This document shows, one piece after another, positions 24,107-31,846 of a DNA stretch of 33,635 nucleotides. Numbering within the stretch: the first letter of the stretch is position 1; every line of letters starts with the position of its first letter. The DNA lies in the IMG/VR virus record IMGVR_UViG_3300049728_000089, positions 1 to 33,635 of that record. The stretch is one strand, 5' to 3'. The notes under the pieces are model-generated. The model was not told the origin of the DNA and did not search any database. It saw only the letters and a list, made by a program, of their open reading frames with translations. This DNA is from a virus. The position numbers and the translations under genes were made by a program.

Positions 24107-25380
24107 TATTTGCCTCCTTTATTCATATGGGGATTGCGGGAATCATAGATTTCCTGCTGTTTCGCATTGTCGAAGGACGGTGCGGACTCGGCTTGCGCCC
24201 TAGCGGCGTCCTGCGTGGCCGTGACGAGCTTATTGGTCGCGTCGGTGCGTGCGGCCTTGCTTGGGGTGTAAAGGGTCAACAGCGCGTCCACGACGCGTTG
24301 GCGGTCGCCTGCGTCTTGAATGTCTGCCACCGGCTTGCGTAAGGCCTTAATGACCGTTACGGCGTCCGTGGTCGCGGGGGCGACTGCCGCGTCTTCGCTG
24401 ATTTCCTCGGCGGGGACGGTGACGCTTTCCTCGTTCTCGATCGGGTCAATCTCTTCGCCTTCGGGCTTGTCGCCCAAGGTAGTGAGGAGGTCGCCGATAG
24501 CGTCAACTGCAGGGGCCTCGCCCACTTCGCCAGCTTTCAGTTCGGCCAGTTCGGCCTTCACGGCGGCGAGTTCGGCGAGGATGGGCGCGAGGGCCTTTTC
24601 GATGAGCTGCGCGTCGGCCTGTGCGTCGGGATTCTCGGCAGGGGTATCCGTGACAGCAGGTACTTCAACCGGCTTCACGTCCATCGCCTCACTCATTTCG
24701 TCGGCGAGTTTGGCGAGGTCGTCCCCTTGCGCATCACGCGCCCGGGTTAACCAGTCCATTACTCTCCCGACAAGCGTTTTCGGGGTGTGCATAATTCGTT
24801 GACTCCTTATAGGGTTCGGTAGGGTTTCGCTCTCGGGGAGCGCACTATCGCGGATAGCTACGGTCTTTCCTGCACGTCCTTGGGGCACGACGGCGACGTG
24901 GTTGCCGCGTATGTGGGTTTGTGTGCTGGTGCCGTCCTCCTGCATCACGTGCATACACGAGTAGCCGCACGAGACTTCGCGCTTGACGTCGTGCTCAATT
25001 TCGCTAATCAGTGTGGGGTCGGTAATGTGGAGGTCAGCGACCACGTAGCCGTCTAACGCGCCCTCGCCCTTGCGCACATTCTGCACATGCCCCTTCTGGT
25101 ACATCGCGTAGTTTGATGGGTCCACATCTTCGCCGGGGTGGTTGCTGGTGACCGGCTTCCCCTCAAATGAGGCGAGCGCCGCCACATCGAACACTTCCTC
25201 GGGCGCGCGGAACTCCGTCACTTGCTGCATCGGGTCCGCGTCCTGGAGTCCGAGCTCGCCTGCGGTGTAGACCTGACTGCCCACGCGCGCAATCGGCACG
25301 TTTTGACAGATCAAGAAACCCTCTGGCGTGCGAGTCATGTTGGCGCTAATTTTGTCGCCGTAATAATAGAGCTTGGGCAT
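24106..25380 (-). CDS. Prohead protease (DUF2213-like) fused to scaffold
   Basis: This 424-residue protein starts at ATG 25380 with GCGAGG upstream. Residues 60-180 are the protease-like part. It has GKPVTSNHPGEDVDP with H81, KGHVQNV, EVSCGYSC with S137, and GNHVAVVPQGRAG with H161. This matches the DUF2213 family (PF09979). The region 200-345 is acidic and helical, with ALAPILAELAAVKAELAELK suggesting a coiled coil typical of scaffolds. The final 60 residues are charged. It probably cleaves itself and capsid-associated proteins during maturation, with the C-terminal half acting as the internal scaffold. Confidence 0.87.
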   Translation of the reverse strand: MPKLYYYGDKISANMTRTPEGFLICQNVPIARVGSQVYTAGELGLQDADPMQQVTEFRAPEEVFDVAALASFEGKPVTSNHPGEDVDPSNYAMYQKGHVQNVRKGEGALDGYVVADLHITDPTLISEIEHDVKREVSCGYSCMHVMQEDGTSTQTHIRGNHVAVVPQGRAGKTVAIRDSALPESETLPNPIRSQRIMHTPKTLVGRVMDWLTRARDAQGDDLAKLADEMSEAMDVKPVEVPAVTDTPAENPDAQADAQLIEKALAPILAELAAVKAELAELKAGEVGEAPAVDAIGDLLTTLGDKPEGEEIDPIENEESVTVPAEEISEDAAVAPATTDAVTVIKALRKPVADIQDAGDRQRVVDALLTLYTPSKAARTDATNKLVTATQDAARAQAESAPSFDNAKQQEIYDSRNPHMNKGGK

Positions 25381-25409
25381 GGGGATACCTCGCAGGCAGG
25401 CAAAGTTTA

Positions 25410-25436
25410 GGCCCGGCAGGTATATCCCACCGGGCC
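25410..25436 (-). terminator. Hairpin upstream of the protease gene
   Basis: GGCCCGG (25410-25416) pairs with CCGGGCC (25430-25436) over 7 bp, with a 13-nt loop. It lies in the 100-nt gap between the ferritin-like peptide gene and the protease gene. The run after it on the minus strand (TAAACTTTG) is only weakly U-rich, so an attenuator or RNA-processing stem is possible. Confidence 0.45.
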
Positions 25437-25480
25437 AGCGTAGGCCGCGCGTTGTCGCAACGGACTGCTACGAATAGGGG

Positions 25481-25669
25481 CTATTCACTGATAACGCGCA
25501 AGAGGATGGCGCTGATCTTCGCGGCGTGATCTTCCTCGTCGGTGAGTATTTCCTGCAGCGTCGCCTTGTCTGCAGCGGGGGCCGCGTCTAGCATCTGCGC
25601 GTAATCAGCGATGGATTCCTGTTCAAGTCGCCATGCGTTGAGTAGCTGATTTTGATAGGCGTCGTTCAT
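25481..25669 (-). CDS. Small ferritin-like / helical-pair protein
   Basis: This 62-residue protein starts at ATG 25669 behind GGAG. It is predicted to be two helices: LLNAWRLEQESIADYAQMLD and ATLQEILTDEEDHAAKISAI. Helix 1 has E..S..D-Y and helix 2 has E-E-D-H, as in half of a ferritin-like or rubrerythrin bundle. Such half-bundles can dimerise to form a di-iron site. It lies between the tRNA-like element and the protease in the head cluster. Whether metal is bound is not shown; a purely structural helical hairpin is the alternative. Confidence 0.7.
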   Translation of the reverse strand: MNDAYQNQLLNAWRLEQESIADYAQMLDAAPAADKATLQEILTDEEDHAAKISAILLRVISE

Positions 25670-25691
25670 GGGGTCACTCCGTATAAAATGA

Positions 25692-25787
25692 TGGCGGGGC
25701 TAGGCAGGATTCGAACCTGCGTGCGTCTGCTCCCCCCACTTGAGTGGGTTGTCAGTCGGGCTTAAACCACTCGTCCACTACCCCGCC
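25692..25787 (-). tRNA. Class II tRNA-like gene, isotype unresolved
   Basis: A clear tRNA 3' half is present: T arm GCAGG-TTCGAAT-CCTGC, then CTAGCCCC, G and an encoded CCA. The D region contains GGACGAGTGGTTTAAG, which resembles serine tRNAs. The length (about 95 nt) and the CCCAC-TCAA-GTGGG stem fit a class II tRNA with a long variable arm. However, no normal five-base-pair anticodon stem can be drawn: one fold gives a CAA loop, another gives GAC or UGA. The acceptor pairs well only if one bulged base is allowed. It could be an unusual, decayed or recoding tRNA. It sits between the minor capsid and ferritin-like genes on the same strand. Confidence 0.55.
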
Positions 25788-25793
25788 AATTCT

Positions 25794-27023
25794 CTACCAG
25801 GCGTTCGCCGCTTTCCGTTGTGCCGAAGGCGTCGGAGCGGTGCGCTCTTTCGTGTACTGCTCGGTACGCATGTAGGCGCGCGTCTGGCGACTTACCGCGT
25901 TGCTGTACGATAATCCCGGCTCTTTTAGCATCGTGGCGATGGCTTCTTGCCTACGCGCGTTAATACCGCTGTACCGGTATTTGGGCCCGCGTAACTCACT
26001 ATCTGGCACGCCCGGGTTGCCGCGCTTCCACTTGGCAACTTCATGCGTTGAGGTGAAGCCTTGGCGGCTCATCTGCTGCTTCTCGGGGTGCTCCTCGCGG
26101 AAACGTGCATACATGTCACGCTTTGCCGCGCTATCGGTGCCGAGTGCCCATGTCGGCGGTGCGTGGTCTTTGTCTTTGTCAGGAAAGGCGACAGGCTCAA
26201 AAGAATGACTGCAATTCGGGTGCTGTGGCAGCGAGATAGTTGCGTGTGACGGATAACCCATCTCCTCGCCCTTGGCGTCCAGCGCAAACACCGTGCCTTC
26301 TAATGGGGCGCAAATGTAGCAGAGCGTGCCGTGTGTCGATACCCGCAAACAGTTGACGTCCAGCGCCCGATACATATCCAGCGAGCCCTCGTTCATCGCG
26401 CCCATCATGCCGGTGTGCGTCGCCATCCTTGCGTATTCGTGCAGGCTGTGGACGGTGCCATTGGAGTAGATTACCCCTGTCGCCGTGTTCACCTTTGCGG
26501 CTAGCGCGCTAACGATCTCGCCATTGCGTTGTTGGTCAATGAGGCTTTCGCGTAGCGCCCTGCCGACCGCCGCCGTACCGTGGCCTAATCCCATCCCGCG
26601 TGCTATGTGCCCGGTGGTGAGATCGCGCAGGTAGTCGCGTGATTGTCGCAATATCGCCCGCAGGAAAATAGACCGCTGCCCCGCTGCGTCCTCGGCAAGC
26701 CGTTTCAACGCCTGCGCGGGCATCTGGTGGAACACGGACGCCACATCGCCGCTTACGCCGTGCATATGCGCCGTCTGCCCTCCGTAGTTCATACCGGCGT
26801 GGTAGGCGGCGGGGAGGTGCTTTGAATCCCATGCCAGCGACTCGGAGAGGATCGTTGATACCTGCGTGTCAAGGCTATCGAGTAGCCCCTTACAGCGCGT
26901 CCAGGTCCACGAGTTCACCGTGGCCGACACGATAGAGTTTGTCATCTCCTCTTCCAGTGCCGCGTAGTAGCGCAGCAGTTCGGCGGTCGCCGGGTCCATA
27001 TTGGGGAGGTGTGGTGTGGGCAT
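25794..27023 (-). CDS. Minor capsid / head morphogenesis protein
   Basis: This 409-residue protein starts at ATG 27023, 5 nt after AGGGTGA, close behind the portal gene. Helical segments fill the N-terminal half. A HSLHEYARMATHTGMMGAMN segment follows, then CLRVSTHGTLCYICAPLEG and a final HPNCSHSFEPV. The C-x-x-C, the 'ARMATHT' helix and the 'P-x-C-x-H-x' strand are typical of minor capsid protein 2-like or SPP1 gp7-type head morphogenesis proteins. It should attach to the portal and help scaffold prohead assembly. The C-terminal 110 residues are basic and rich in Arg/Lys. Confidence 0.82.
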   Translation of the reverse strand: MPTPHLPNMDPATAELLRYYAALEEEMTNSIVSATVNSWTWTRCKGLLDSLDTQVSTILSESLAWDSKHLPAAYHAGMNYGGQTAHMHGVSGDVASVFHQMPAQALKRLAEDAAGQRSIFLRAILRQSRDYLRDLTTGHIARGMGLGHGTAAVGRALRESLIDQQRNGEIVSALAAKVNTATGVIYSNGTVHSLHEYARMATHTGMMGAMNEGSLDMYRALDVNCLRVSTHGTLCYICAPLEGTVFALDAKGEEMGYPSHATISLPQHPNCSHSFEPVAFPDKDKDHAPPTWALGTDSAAKRDMYARFREEHPEKQQMSRQGFTSTHEVAKWKRGNPGVPDSELRGPKYRYSGINARRQEAIATMLKEPGLSYSNAVSRQTRAYMRTEQYTKERTAPTPSAQRKAANAW

Positions 27024-27031
27024 AGGTCACC

Positions 27032-28600
27032 CTACGAGCGGTCGTAATTGTCCTTGGGGTCGGCAACAGGCTGTGACGGTGGGCCAAAGACCGGACTGGC
27101 GATGGCATTAGCTTCCTCTTGCATCCCCGCGAAGGTGACGCCGGTGGCCGCAGCTATCTGTTCATCGGTGATGTTGGTAAACATGCCGGTGTCTTCGGCC
27201 ATTTCGCGCAGTTCCTTCATGGCCGTGCCCTTGTCAATGAGACCCACCTGCCAGACGTCAGATACCGCCTTTTCCTTGAATTCCGCAATGCGTGCCCGAT
27301 CGCTCACGTTCGCAGCGCGAATCGGATTAAAGACGTAATCGAGGTCGTCAGGGATTTCCCCCAGCGCACTCACCGCGAGAATCGGCAGCAGTTTGTCGAT
27401 GATAGGGCTTAAATCGGCTTCCTGCTTTTGCTCGATGTGGTCATAGTAGTTCTGCAGGTCGCCCTCGCCGGTGGAATTCAGCCCAGCCGGTGAGCGCCCG
27501 AAGAGCTTGGAAACGGGAATGTTCGCCGCCCCCGCCACATCGCACATGATATTATTGTAGACATCAGCAAGACCGGTGAAGGTGTACTGCCGCGTGTCGA
27601 ACTTATCGCCGCGATTGATGAGCTGCACACCGAAATTACTCTGCGCAATGCTCTGCGCCTGCATCATGGCCCAGAAGCGTTTTTGTGCATCCTGACTGCC
27701 CAAGCCATACATCTGGTCAAGCCCGTCGATTTCATAGACAGAGATATTCGCGCGGAAGGTGAGGGCGGCGATGTTCTCGGAGACGTTGTCGCGCTTGACG
27801 ATCTCGCTGTAAACGGATTCGATTTCCGACGCGCCCCATCCCAATTCTGCGACACTCTCCCAATAGGGCAACAGACGGCCCGCAAAGCGGATAAGGCGCG
27901 AATGATGCACGCGTTCCACGACTGTATCCGCGTCGTTGCGTACCTGGTAAAATTCCGGTAGGCCAAATTCCGGGTCGGCAATATCGCTGACGGTGTTGCC
28001 ATCGGGATAGAGGCCGCTCCACCGGTCCACGATATGCAAGCCGCGAAAGGTGCCGGGGAGGATGGTATTGAGGTCTAGCGGTTCGGCGAGCTGCTTCTCA
28101 TGGCCTTCGATAAGGATGAGTCCACCCGCGCCGCCGTACAGACGTCCCCATTTGAGGCCCTGCAGGATCTTGGCGCGCAGGCGAATGGACTTCTCGCACT
28201 TCTTAATCTTGTCGAGCTGCTCCGGGGAGGCTTGCGAGAGGATCTTGTACCAGTTCTTCGTCATGTCCTCGGGGATTTTATCGATGATGTTCTGCACAAT
28301 CCAGTTGCCGCGATAGAGGCTATTGAGCAGTTGGTAGTTCTGCGTCAGTCGGGTGAGCGGGTATTCGGTGGACTGCAGAAGGTTGGGGGTGTCAAAGCCG
28401 GTGCGTGCCGCCTGGTTGCTAAAGGCGTCGGTGGTGCGCACACTCATCGTCGGTTCGCACAACTCCACCGAGGCGTCATACCGCGCATTCTTCGCCGGGG
28501 TGAGGCTTCCGCGCTGCGGGATGATGGGGCTTGCATCGGCAACACGCGACGCGGGACGTTGGGGTTCGGTATGCTGTTTGTTGGTGCGTCGTCGTGTCAT
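27032..28600 (-). CDS. Portal protein (DUF1073-like)
   Basis: This 522-residue protein starts at ATG 28600 behind GGAGAATG. Recognisable features are FDTPNLLQSTEYPLTRLTQN, YRGNWIVQNIIDKIPEDMTK, GLKWGRLYGGAGGLILIEGH and PVSKLFGRSPAGLNSTGEGD, with ENYYDHIEQKQE-like YYDHIEQKQEADLSP following. They match the DUF1073/HI1409-type portal family. The portal forms the dodecameric vertex ring through which DNA enters and leaves. It follows the large terminase directly and precedes the minor capsid gene. Length is normal for the family. Confidence 0.9.
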   Translation of the reverse strand: MTRRRTNKQHTEPQRPASRVADASPIIPQRGSLTPAKNARYDASVELCEPTMSVRTTDAFSNQAARTGFDTPNLLQSTEYPLTRLTQNYQLLNSLYRGNWIVQNIIDKIPEDMTKNWYKILSQASPEQLDKIKKCEKSIRLRAKILQGLKWGRLYGGAGGLILIEGHEKQLAEPLDLNTILPGTFRGLHIVDRWSGLYPDGNTVSDIADPEFGLPEFYQVRNDADTVVERVHHSRLIRFAGRLLPYWESVAELGWGASEIESVYSEIVKRDNVSENIAALTFRANISVYEIDGLDQMYGLGSQDAQKRFWAMMQAQSIAQSNFGVQLINRGDKFDTRQYTFTGLADVYNNIMCDVAGAANIPVSKLFGRSPAGLNSTGEGDLQNYYDHIEQKQEADLSPIIDKLLPILAVSALGEIPDDLDYVFNPIRAANVSDRARIAEFKEKAVSDVWQVGLIDKGTAMKELREMAEDTGMFTNITDEQIAAATGVTFAGMQEEANAIASPVFGPPSQPVADPKDNYDRS

Positions 28601-28603
28601 ACA

Positions 28604-29860
28604 TCATTCTCCATAGCGCCACTTGAGTAAAAACGTCTCCACCAGATAACGCAGCGGGTCGCAAAGGTGGTCATTCTGCTTGACGGGCTTCTCTTCGCCG
28701 AGCTTGGCGGCTTTCTCATCCCAGGCGTACCCGGATAATTCTTTAATGAGGTGCGGGCAGCGGTCTTTGTTGATTTTGATACGCCGCAGCTTAAAGAGCG
28801 TGGTGAGGTGGGCGATACCGGACAGCACATCCTTTTTAGCCAGCTTCACCAGGAAACCCGCTCGCTTCAGCGATTCGATAAACGGCGCGGCCTCGGGGTC
28901 AACGGTGAGCTGCGGCGGAAACTCCGTCGCCTCGCCGCCAATAAACTGCAGGTAATCGGCCACATACTCTTCGTCGGTCTTTCGCGCGTGGGCCTTGTCA
29001 CTGTCGTAGTAGTACTCGTTGTCAATCCAGAGTGTCGCGCCGTCATCGAAGGCGTCCAGAAAGCCGCAAGGGGCCTTGGTGCCGTGGTCAATGGCGGTGA
29101 AGCGTTGCGTGGTGTATTCCAGCCCCAATGGGCGCGTGGCCTGCGTGTAGTAGTTCTCTTCCGTGAGCATGTCAAAGATGACGCCCTCGGCTACGCAGCG
29201 CTCGCCCAGGATATAGCGGCGATAGAACACCCCGGCGTATTGCGCGCGTAGCTCGGCCTTGCGCTGGTCACTAATGGCCAGATTGTCCTCAAGGTAGAAC
29301 TTCCAGAGATAGAAGCCCGGCAGGCACTTTTCCTCATAGGGATCAAGATACTCGGCATAAATGTAATGGTTGGGGTTATCGGGATTCAGCGTCCACAAGT
29401 GCTTGCGATCACGCGATACAATGGTGCGGCGGAAGGCCTCTTCGACAAAGGACCGCGCGTGCATGTTGATTTCGTCGGCATACCATCCACCGGCCGTTAA
29501 GCCACGCAGCGTGCCATACGACCGGTCATCATTCGCCCCGAAGCAGTAACACCTCTTGGGACCGCGTGGCGTCTTAATCGTCAGGATGCGATTGCCTTCG
29601 CGGTCAACCTTATAATCACCATCAACGCCAAGCATGGCGAGTAAGCCGAAATCGCCGCCGATCACGTTACGGTGTAGTGACCCTTGCGACCGCCCTGACA
29701 TAATAAACGTCGATTCGGGAGAGTTGGCAACATAATCAATCCACGCAAGCTCAGAGGCCACGGTTTTAGCAGATCGGACAGCCCCTTCCCAGACATTGAG
29801 ATAGCCGGTGTTACAGATCGACTGCAGGGCTTTCGGCGAGAGGGGTTGAACTTCCGGCAT
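28604..29860 (-). CDS. terL: Terminase large subunit (PBSX/Terminase_3-like)
   Basis: This 418-residue protein starts at ATG 29860 inside the end of the small-subunit gene. Walker A is GAVRSAKT (residues 26-33). Walker B is GGWYADE (125-130, with E130 catalytic). The nuclease domain shows D258 in TAIDHG, D321 in TVDPEA and D397 or D401 in NDHLCDPLRY. It drives ATP-dependent packaging of DNA into proheads and cuts the concatemer. All motor and nuclease residues expected for the PBSX-type family are present. Overlap with the small subunit points to coupled translation. Confidence 0.93.
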   Translation of the reverse strand: MPEVQPLSPKALQSICNTGYLNVWEGAVRSAKTVASELAWIDYVANSPESTFIMSGRSQGSLHRNVIGGDFGLLAMLGVDGDYKVDREGNRILTIKTPRGPKRCYCFGANDDRSYGTLRGLTAGGWYADEINMHARSFVEEAFRRTIVSRDRKHLWTLNPDNPNHYIYAEYLDPYEEKCLPGFYLWKFYLEDNLAISDQRKAELRAQYAGVFYRRYILGERCVAEGVIFDMLTEENYYTQATRPLGLEYTTQRFTAIDHGTKAPCGFLDAFDDGATLWIDNEYYYDSDKAHARKTDEEYVADYLQFIGGEATEFPPQLTVDPEAAPFIESLKRAGFLVKLAKKDVLSGIAHLTTLFKLRRIKINKDRCPHLIKELSGYAWDEKAAKLGEEKPVKQNDHLCDPLRYLVETFLLKWRYGE

Positions 29861-30419
29861 CGTGTTTCGCCTTTGTGATGGCTGCGGTGAAGGCGGCGAC
29901 GAGGGCGCCGTCAGTACCCTTATCGGGCGGTTCCGGATTAAACATACCGAGGTGCTTGCCGATCAATTCCAAGTTGCCTTTTTTATCGGCAAGCTTGATT
30001 TTGACCTTCTTTACATCACGAGCATATTCGCCCTTACCCTCGGTATACTCATCAATAGTAATCTCTTGAACAGCCGCCCATTGTTCTTTCGTGACAACGG
30101 ATAAGTCAACAAATGCTGTTCCGTCACCTTGTACCGTCACATAATCAGACATATTCGCAAAGCCCATTGCGGCTAACTCACGAAGCACCATGTCTGCACT
30201 AATCTCGGTGCGTCGTGAGCGTTCCTGCATGGCATCGCGAATAGAGGCGGCAACCCTAGCATTTCCTAGCAATCGCGGGCCGTTTGCCTCGGCAACCGCC
30301 TGGGAAATTGTGCGCTGCGAGGTGCTATATGCCTTAATATATGCTTGTGTGGCGTTAAGTTTAACGAGATACTCATCGCGGAATATTTGCATCTTCGGCG
30401 TTAGTTGGTCATTTGCCAT
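29811..30419 (-). CDS. terS: Terminase small subunit (Terminase_2-like)
   Basis: This 202-residue protein is read from ATG 30419, 4 nt after the preceding stop and behind AAAGGGTGA. A TTG at 30437 is in frame but gives an extension without a better ribosome site. KMQIFRDEYLVKLNATQAYI and SYRGPRLLGNARVAA-like NGPRLLGNARVAASIRDAM are characteristic of Terminase_2 proteins (PF03592): an N-terminal HTH followed by helices. The C-terminal portion is charged and includes KKGNLELIGKHLGMF, probably the terminase-large-binding segment. It recognises pac/cos and regulates the motor. Confidence 0.9.
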   Translation of the reverse strand: MANDQLTPKMQIFRDEYLVKLNATQAYIKAYSTSQRTISQAVAEANGPRLLGNARVAASIRDAMQERSRRTEISADMVLRELAAMGFANMSDYVTVQGDGTAFVDLSVVTKEQWAAVQEITIDEYTEGKGEYARDVKKVKIKLADKKGNLELIGKHLGMFNPEPPDKGTDGALVAAFTAAITKAKHDAGSSTPLAESPAVDL

Positions 30420-30423
30420 ACCA

Positions 30424-30573
30424 TCACCCTTTGCCAAGATACTGCATCAGCGAACAATACCGGGAACACTTATAGCGCCGTGGCTTGTGCCCACTGCCGA
30501 TGGAATACCAGCGATACTCAAACGAGTGCCAGCCATACCGGAAGAGTATAGAGCGAAACCATCTCATCATCAT
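30424..30573 (-). CDS. Tiny basic aromatic-rich peptide upstream of terminase
   Basis: A 49-codon frame starts at ATG 30573, which overlaps the stop of the 63-residue gene (ATGA), behind GGAG. It begins MMMRWFRSILFRYGWHSFEY and includes YKCSRYCS. The peptide is rich in Arg, Trp and Tyr and has a single C-x-x-x-C pair. Overlap on one side and a 4-nt gap to the terminase start on the other argue that it is translated. No family is recognised. It may be a regulatory leader peptide or a small DNA/RNA-binding protein. Confidence 0.5.
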   Translation of the reverse strand: MMMRWFRSILFRYGWHSFEYRWYSIGSGHKPRRYKCSRYCSLMQYLGKG

Positions 30574-30761
30574 AGCTTCTCCACCGCTCGCTTCAACCGC
30601 GCCGCCTCACTCACCCGCCCCCGCACGACGTCCGGCTTGGCCTGCCGCGCGTCTGCCGCGAGGCGTATCCCAGCATTCTCACGTGCCCGTTCCTGTCGTT
30701 CACCACGCAGCACGTGGGCGATAGCGAGGTTTGCGGTCGGATCTCGGTGGCAGTTACGCAT
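30570..30761 (-). CDS. Small helical RDPTA-type protein
   Basis: A 63-residue frame starts at ATG 30761. It begins MRNCHRDPTANLAIAHVLRG and ends ARLKRAVEKL. 'HRDPTAN-x-AI' is a motif I associate with tiny proteins encoded ahead of terminase genes in many siphophages. No clear ribosome binding site is seen upstream, so it could be leaderless or weakly expressed. It is coupled by ATGA overlap to the next ORF. The function is unknown. Confidence 0.5.
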   Translation of the reverse strand: MRNCHRDPTANLAIAHVLRGERQERARENAGIRLAADARQAKPDVVRGRVSEAARLKRAVEKL

Positions 30762-30807
30762 GGTTTCACACTGTCGGAATATAGTAACATCTATTTTCTA
30801 AAAACTG

Positions 30808-30836
30808 TTTACAGTACCGTGGTACCGTGGTATACT
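30808..30836 (+). promoter_or_regulatory. Sigma-70 promoter with overlapping operator repeats
   Basis: TTTACA (30808-30813), a 17-nt spacer and TATACT (30831-30836) form a near-consensus promoter for the plus-strand genes beginning at 30871. The spacer contains two overlapping copies of the partial palindrome TACC-GT-GGTA (30815-30824 and 30823-30832). The second copy is the core of GGTACCGTGGTA (30821-30832), shared with the promoter at 11900. The overlap with the -10 box is that of a repressor-controlled promoter. Confidence 0.85.
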
Positions 30837-30870
30837 ATATCCAGAGTTAAGGGAGAGGAGACCACGAACG

Positions 30871-31158
30871 ATGAGTTACATGCAAAACAATAAAACCAAG
30901 AGCGAATACACCCTACGCGACAAAGCACTATCATTGCCCCAGGGGCACCCTGCACGCGTCCTCTATCGCGACTATGTCCGCGCCAACCACAATATGGCCG
31001 AAGAGGTTAATGCGGGCGATCAGTCACATGGATATTTAGCATCAGGGCGCAATCAGCGCCAACTCGAAACCGTCACAGCCGCCGTTGAATCCGCCATTGC
31101 TGAAACTGGCGTCACACTCTATCACTTCACTCCAAGCGGGGGACGAATGAAGGGTTGA
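30871..31158 (+). CDS. Small accessory protein 1 of plus-strand island
   Basis: This 95-residue protein starts at ATG 30871 after GGGAGAGGAG, 35 nt downstream of a near-consensus promoter. It begins MSYMQNNKTKSEYTLRDKAL and contains GHPARVLYRDYVRANHNMAE. It is charged, with no TM, signal or known motif. It is the first of three genes on the strand opposite the structural genes, between the terminase genes and a tRNA. Its short length, own repressible-looking promoter and position fit early accessory proteins, such as inhibitors of host defence, but nothing in the sequence proves this. Confidence 0.75.
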   Translation: MSYMQNNKTKSEYTLRDKALSLPQGHPARVLYRDYVRANHNMAEEVNAGDQSHGYLASGRNQRQLETVTAAVESAIAETGVTLYHFTPSGGRMKG

Positions 31159-31201
31159 ATTTTCCCACACCCGTGGGGGTGAACTAAAAGGAGCGACCGA
31201 T

Positions 31202-31327
31202 ATGAAAAACATGCACGAGGACAAAATAGAATCGATCATCAATTGTATCGACGCGCACGTTAATGTGCCTGTGCCGGGCGTTACGCGAGCGCAGGCCATC
31301 GCCGACGCGTCAAAGATTATCCAGTAG
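31202..31327 (+). CDS. Small accessory protein 2 (41 aa)
   Basis: ATG 31202 follows AAAGGAG at 8 nt spacing. The 41-residue product begins MKNMHEDKIESIINCIDAHV and ends IADASKIIQ. It is probably two short helices linked by a Pro-rich turn (VNVPVPGVT). It lies 43 nt after the first island gene, so the pair should be co-transcribed. It is small but has good codon use and a good ribosome site. No family is recognised. Confidence 0.55.
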   Translation: MKNMHEDKIESIINCIDAHVNVPVPGVTRAQAIADASKIIQ

Positions 31328-31385
31328 GATGATCGGATTGACTCATCACAGATAGCTTCCGCATCGGGTAATTCGTTCAACGGCC

Positions 31386-31406
31386 TGCCGGGAGACCATC
31401 CCGGCA
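31386..31406 (+). promoter_or_regulatory. Perfect hairpin upstream of the third island gene
   Basis: TGCCGGGA (31386-31393) pairs with TCCCGGCA (31399-31406) over 8 bp with a 5-nt loop. It sits 25 nt before ATG 31432 and just upstream of AAGGAGA. No U-run follows, so it may be a leader element, mRNA-stabilising stem or protein-binding site. Confidence 0.55.
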
Positions 31407-31431
31407 CTATTCATAACACAAGGAGAACACA

Positions 31432-31827
31432 ATGAAATTTACCCTAGACGGTCGGCGCTTTGACACCGACAAAATGACCTGCATATCCAATAACGACGTA
31501 GAGTTAAGCGTTGGCCGCTGGCGGGGCGACATCTATCAGGCTCAGCGCTCACGCCGGGTCTTTGTCCACCACTGGTCGCAGTGGGACGGCGAAACCGCCG
31601 AATGGCACGAGGCCGACGCCGAGGAAATCGCCATGCTCGCCAATGAATACCCCGCACTCATGGACGATGTACCGGAGGGCGAGGAGGAAACGCACCGCGT
31701 CCACATCAGCCACTCACTCTATGTTCGGCTATTGGCACTTGCTCGTCAACGTGAGGACGAAACCGGGAAACGTGTGCACCCCTCCGAGATACTAGAGGAA
31801 ATAGCAAGCGCGAGCGTGAACTCGTGA
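31432..31827 (+). CDS. Accessory protein 3 with possible ribbon-helix-helix end
   Basis: This 131-residue protein starts at ATG 31432 behind AAGGAGA. The N-terminal half (residues 1-60) looks beta-rich: KFTLDGRRFDTDKM, then ELSVGRWRGDIYQAQRS and VFVHHWSQWDGETAEW. The middle is acidic. The C-terminal 45 residues have HRVHISHSLYVRLLALARQR followed by GKRVHPSEILEEIASAS, the strand-helix-helix order of RHH (Arc/CopG) DNA-binding domains. It may repress its own island promoter, while its N-terminal part could do another job. It is the last gene in the island, before a long hairpin. Confidence 0.7.
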   Translation: MKFTLDGRRFDTDKMTCISNNDVELSVGRWRGDIYQAQRSRRVFVHHWSQWDGETAEWHEADAEEIAMLANEYPALMDDVPEGEEETHRVHISHSLYVRLLALARQREDETGKRVHPSEILEEIASASVNS

Positions 31828-31846
31828 CAAACCCTCACGGCTTGCC

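Noticed and set aside
30420-30437. TTG start for the small terminase at 30437
   Set aside because: ATG at 30419 follows AAAGGGTGA and a 4-nt gap from the previous stop; the TTG extension adds only six residues without support.
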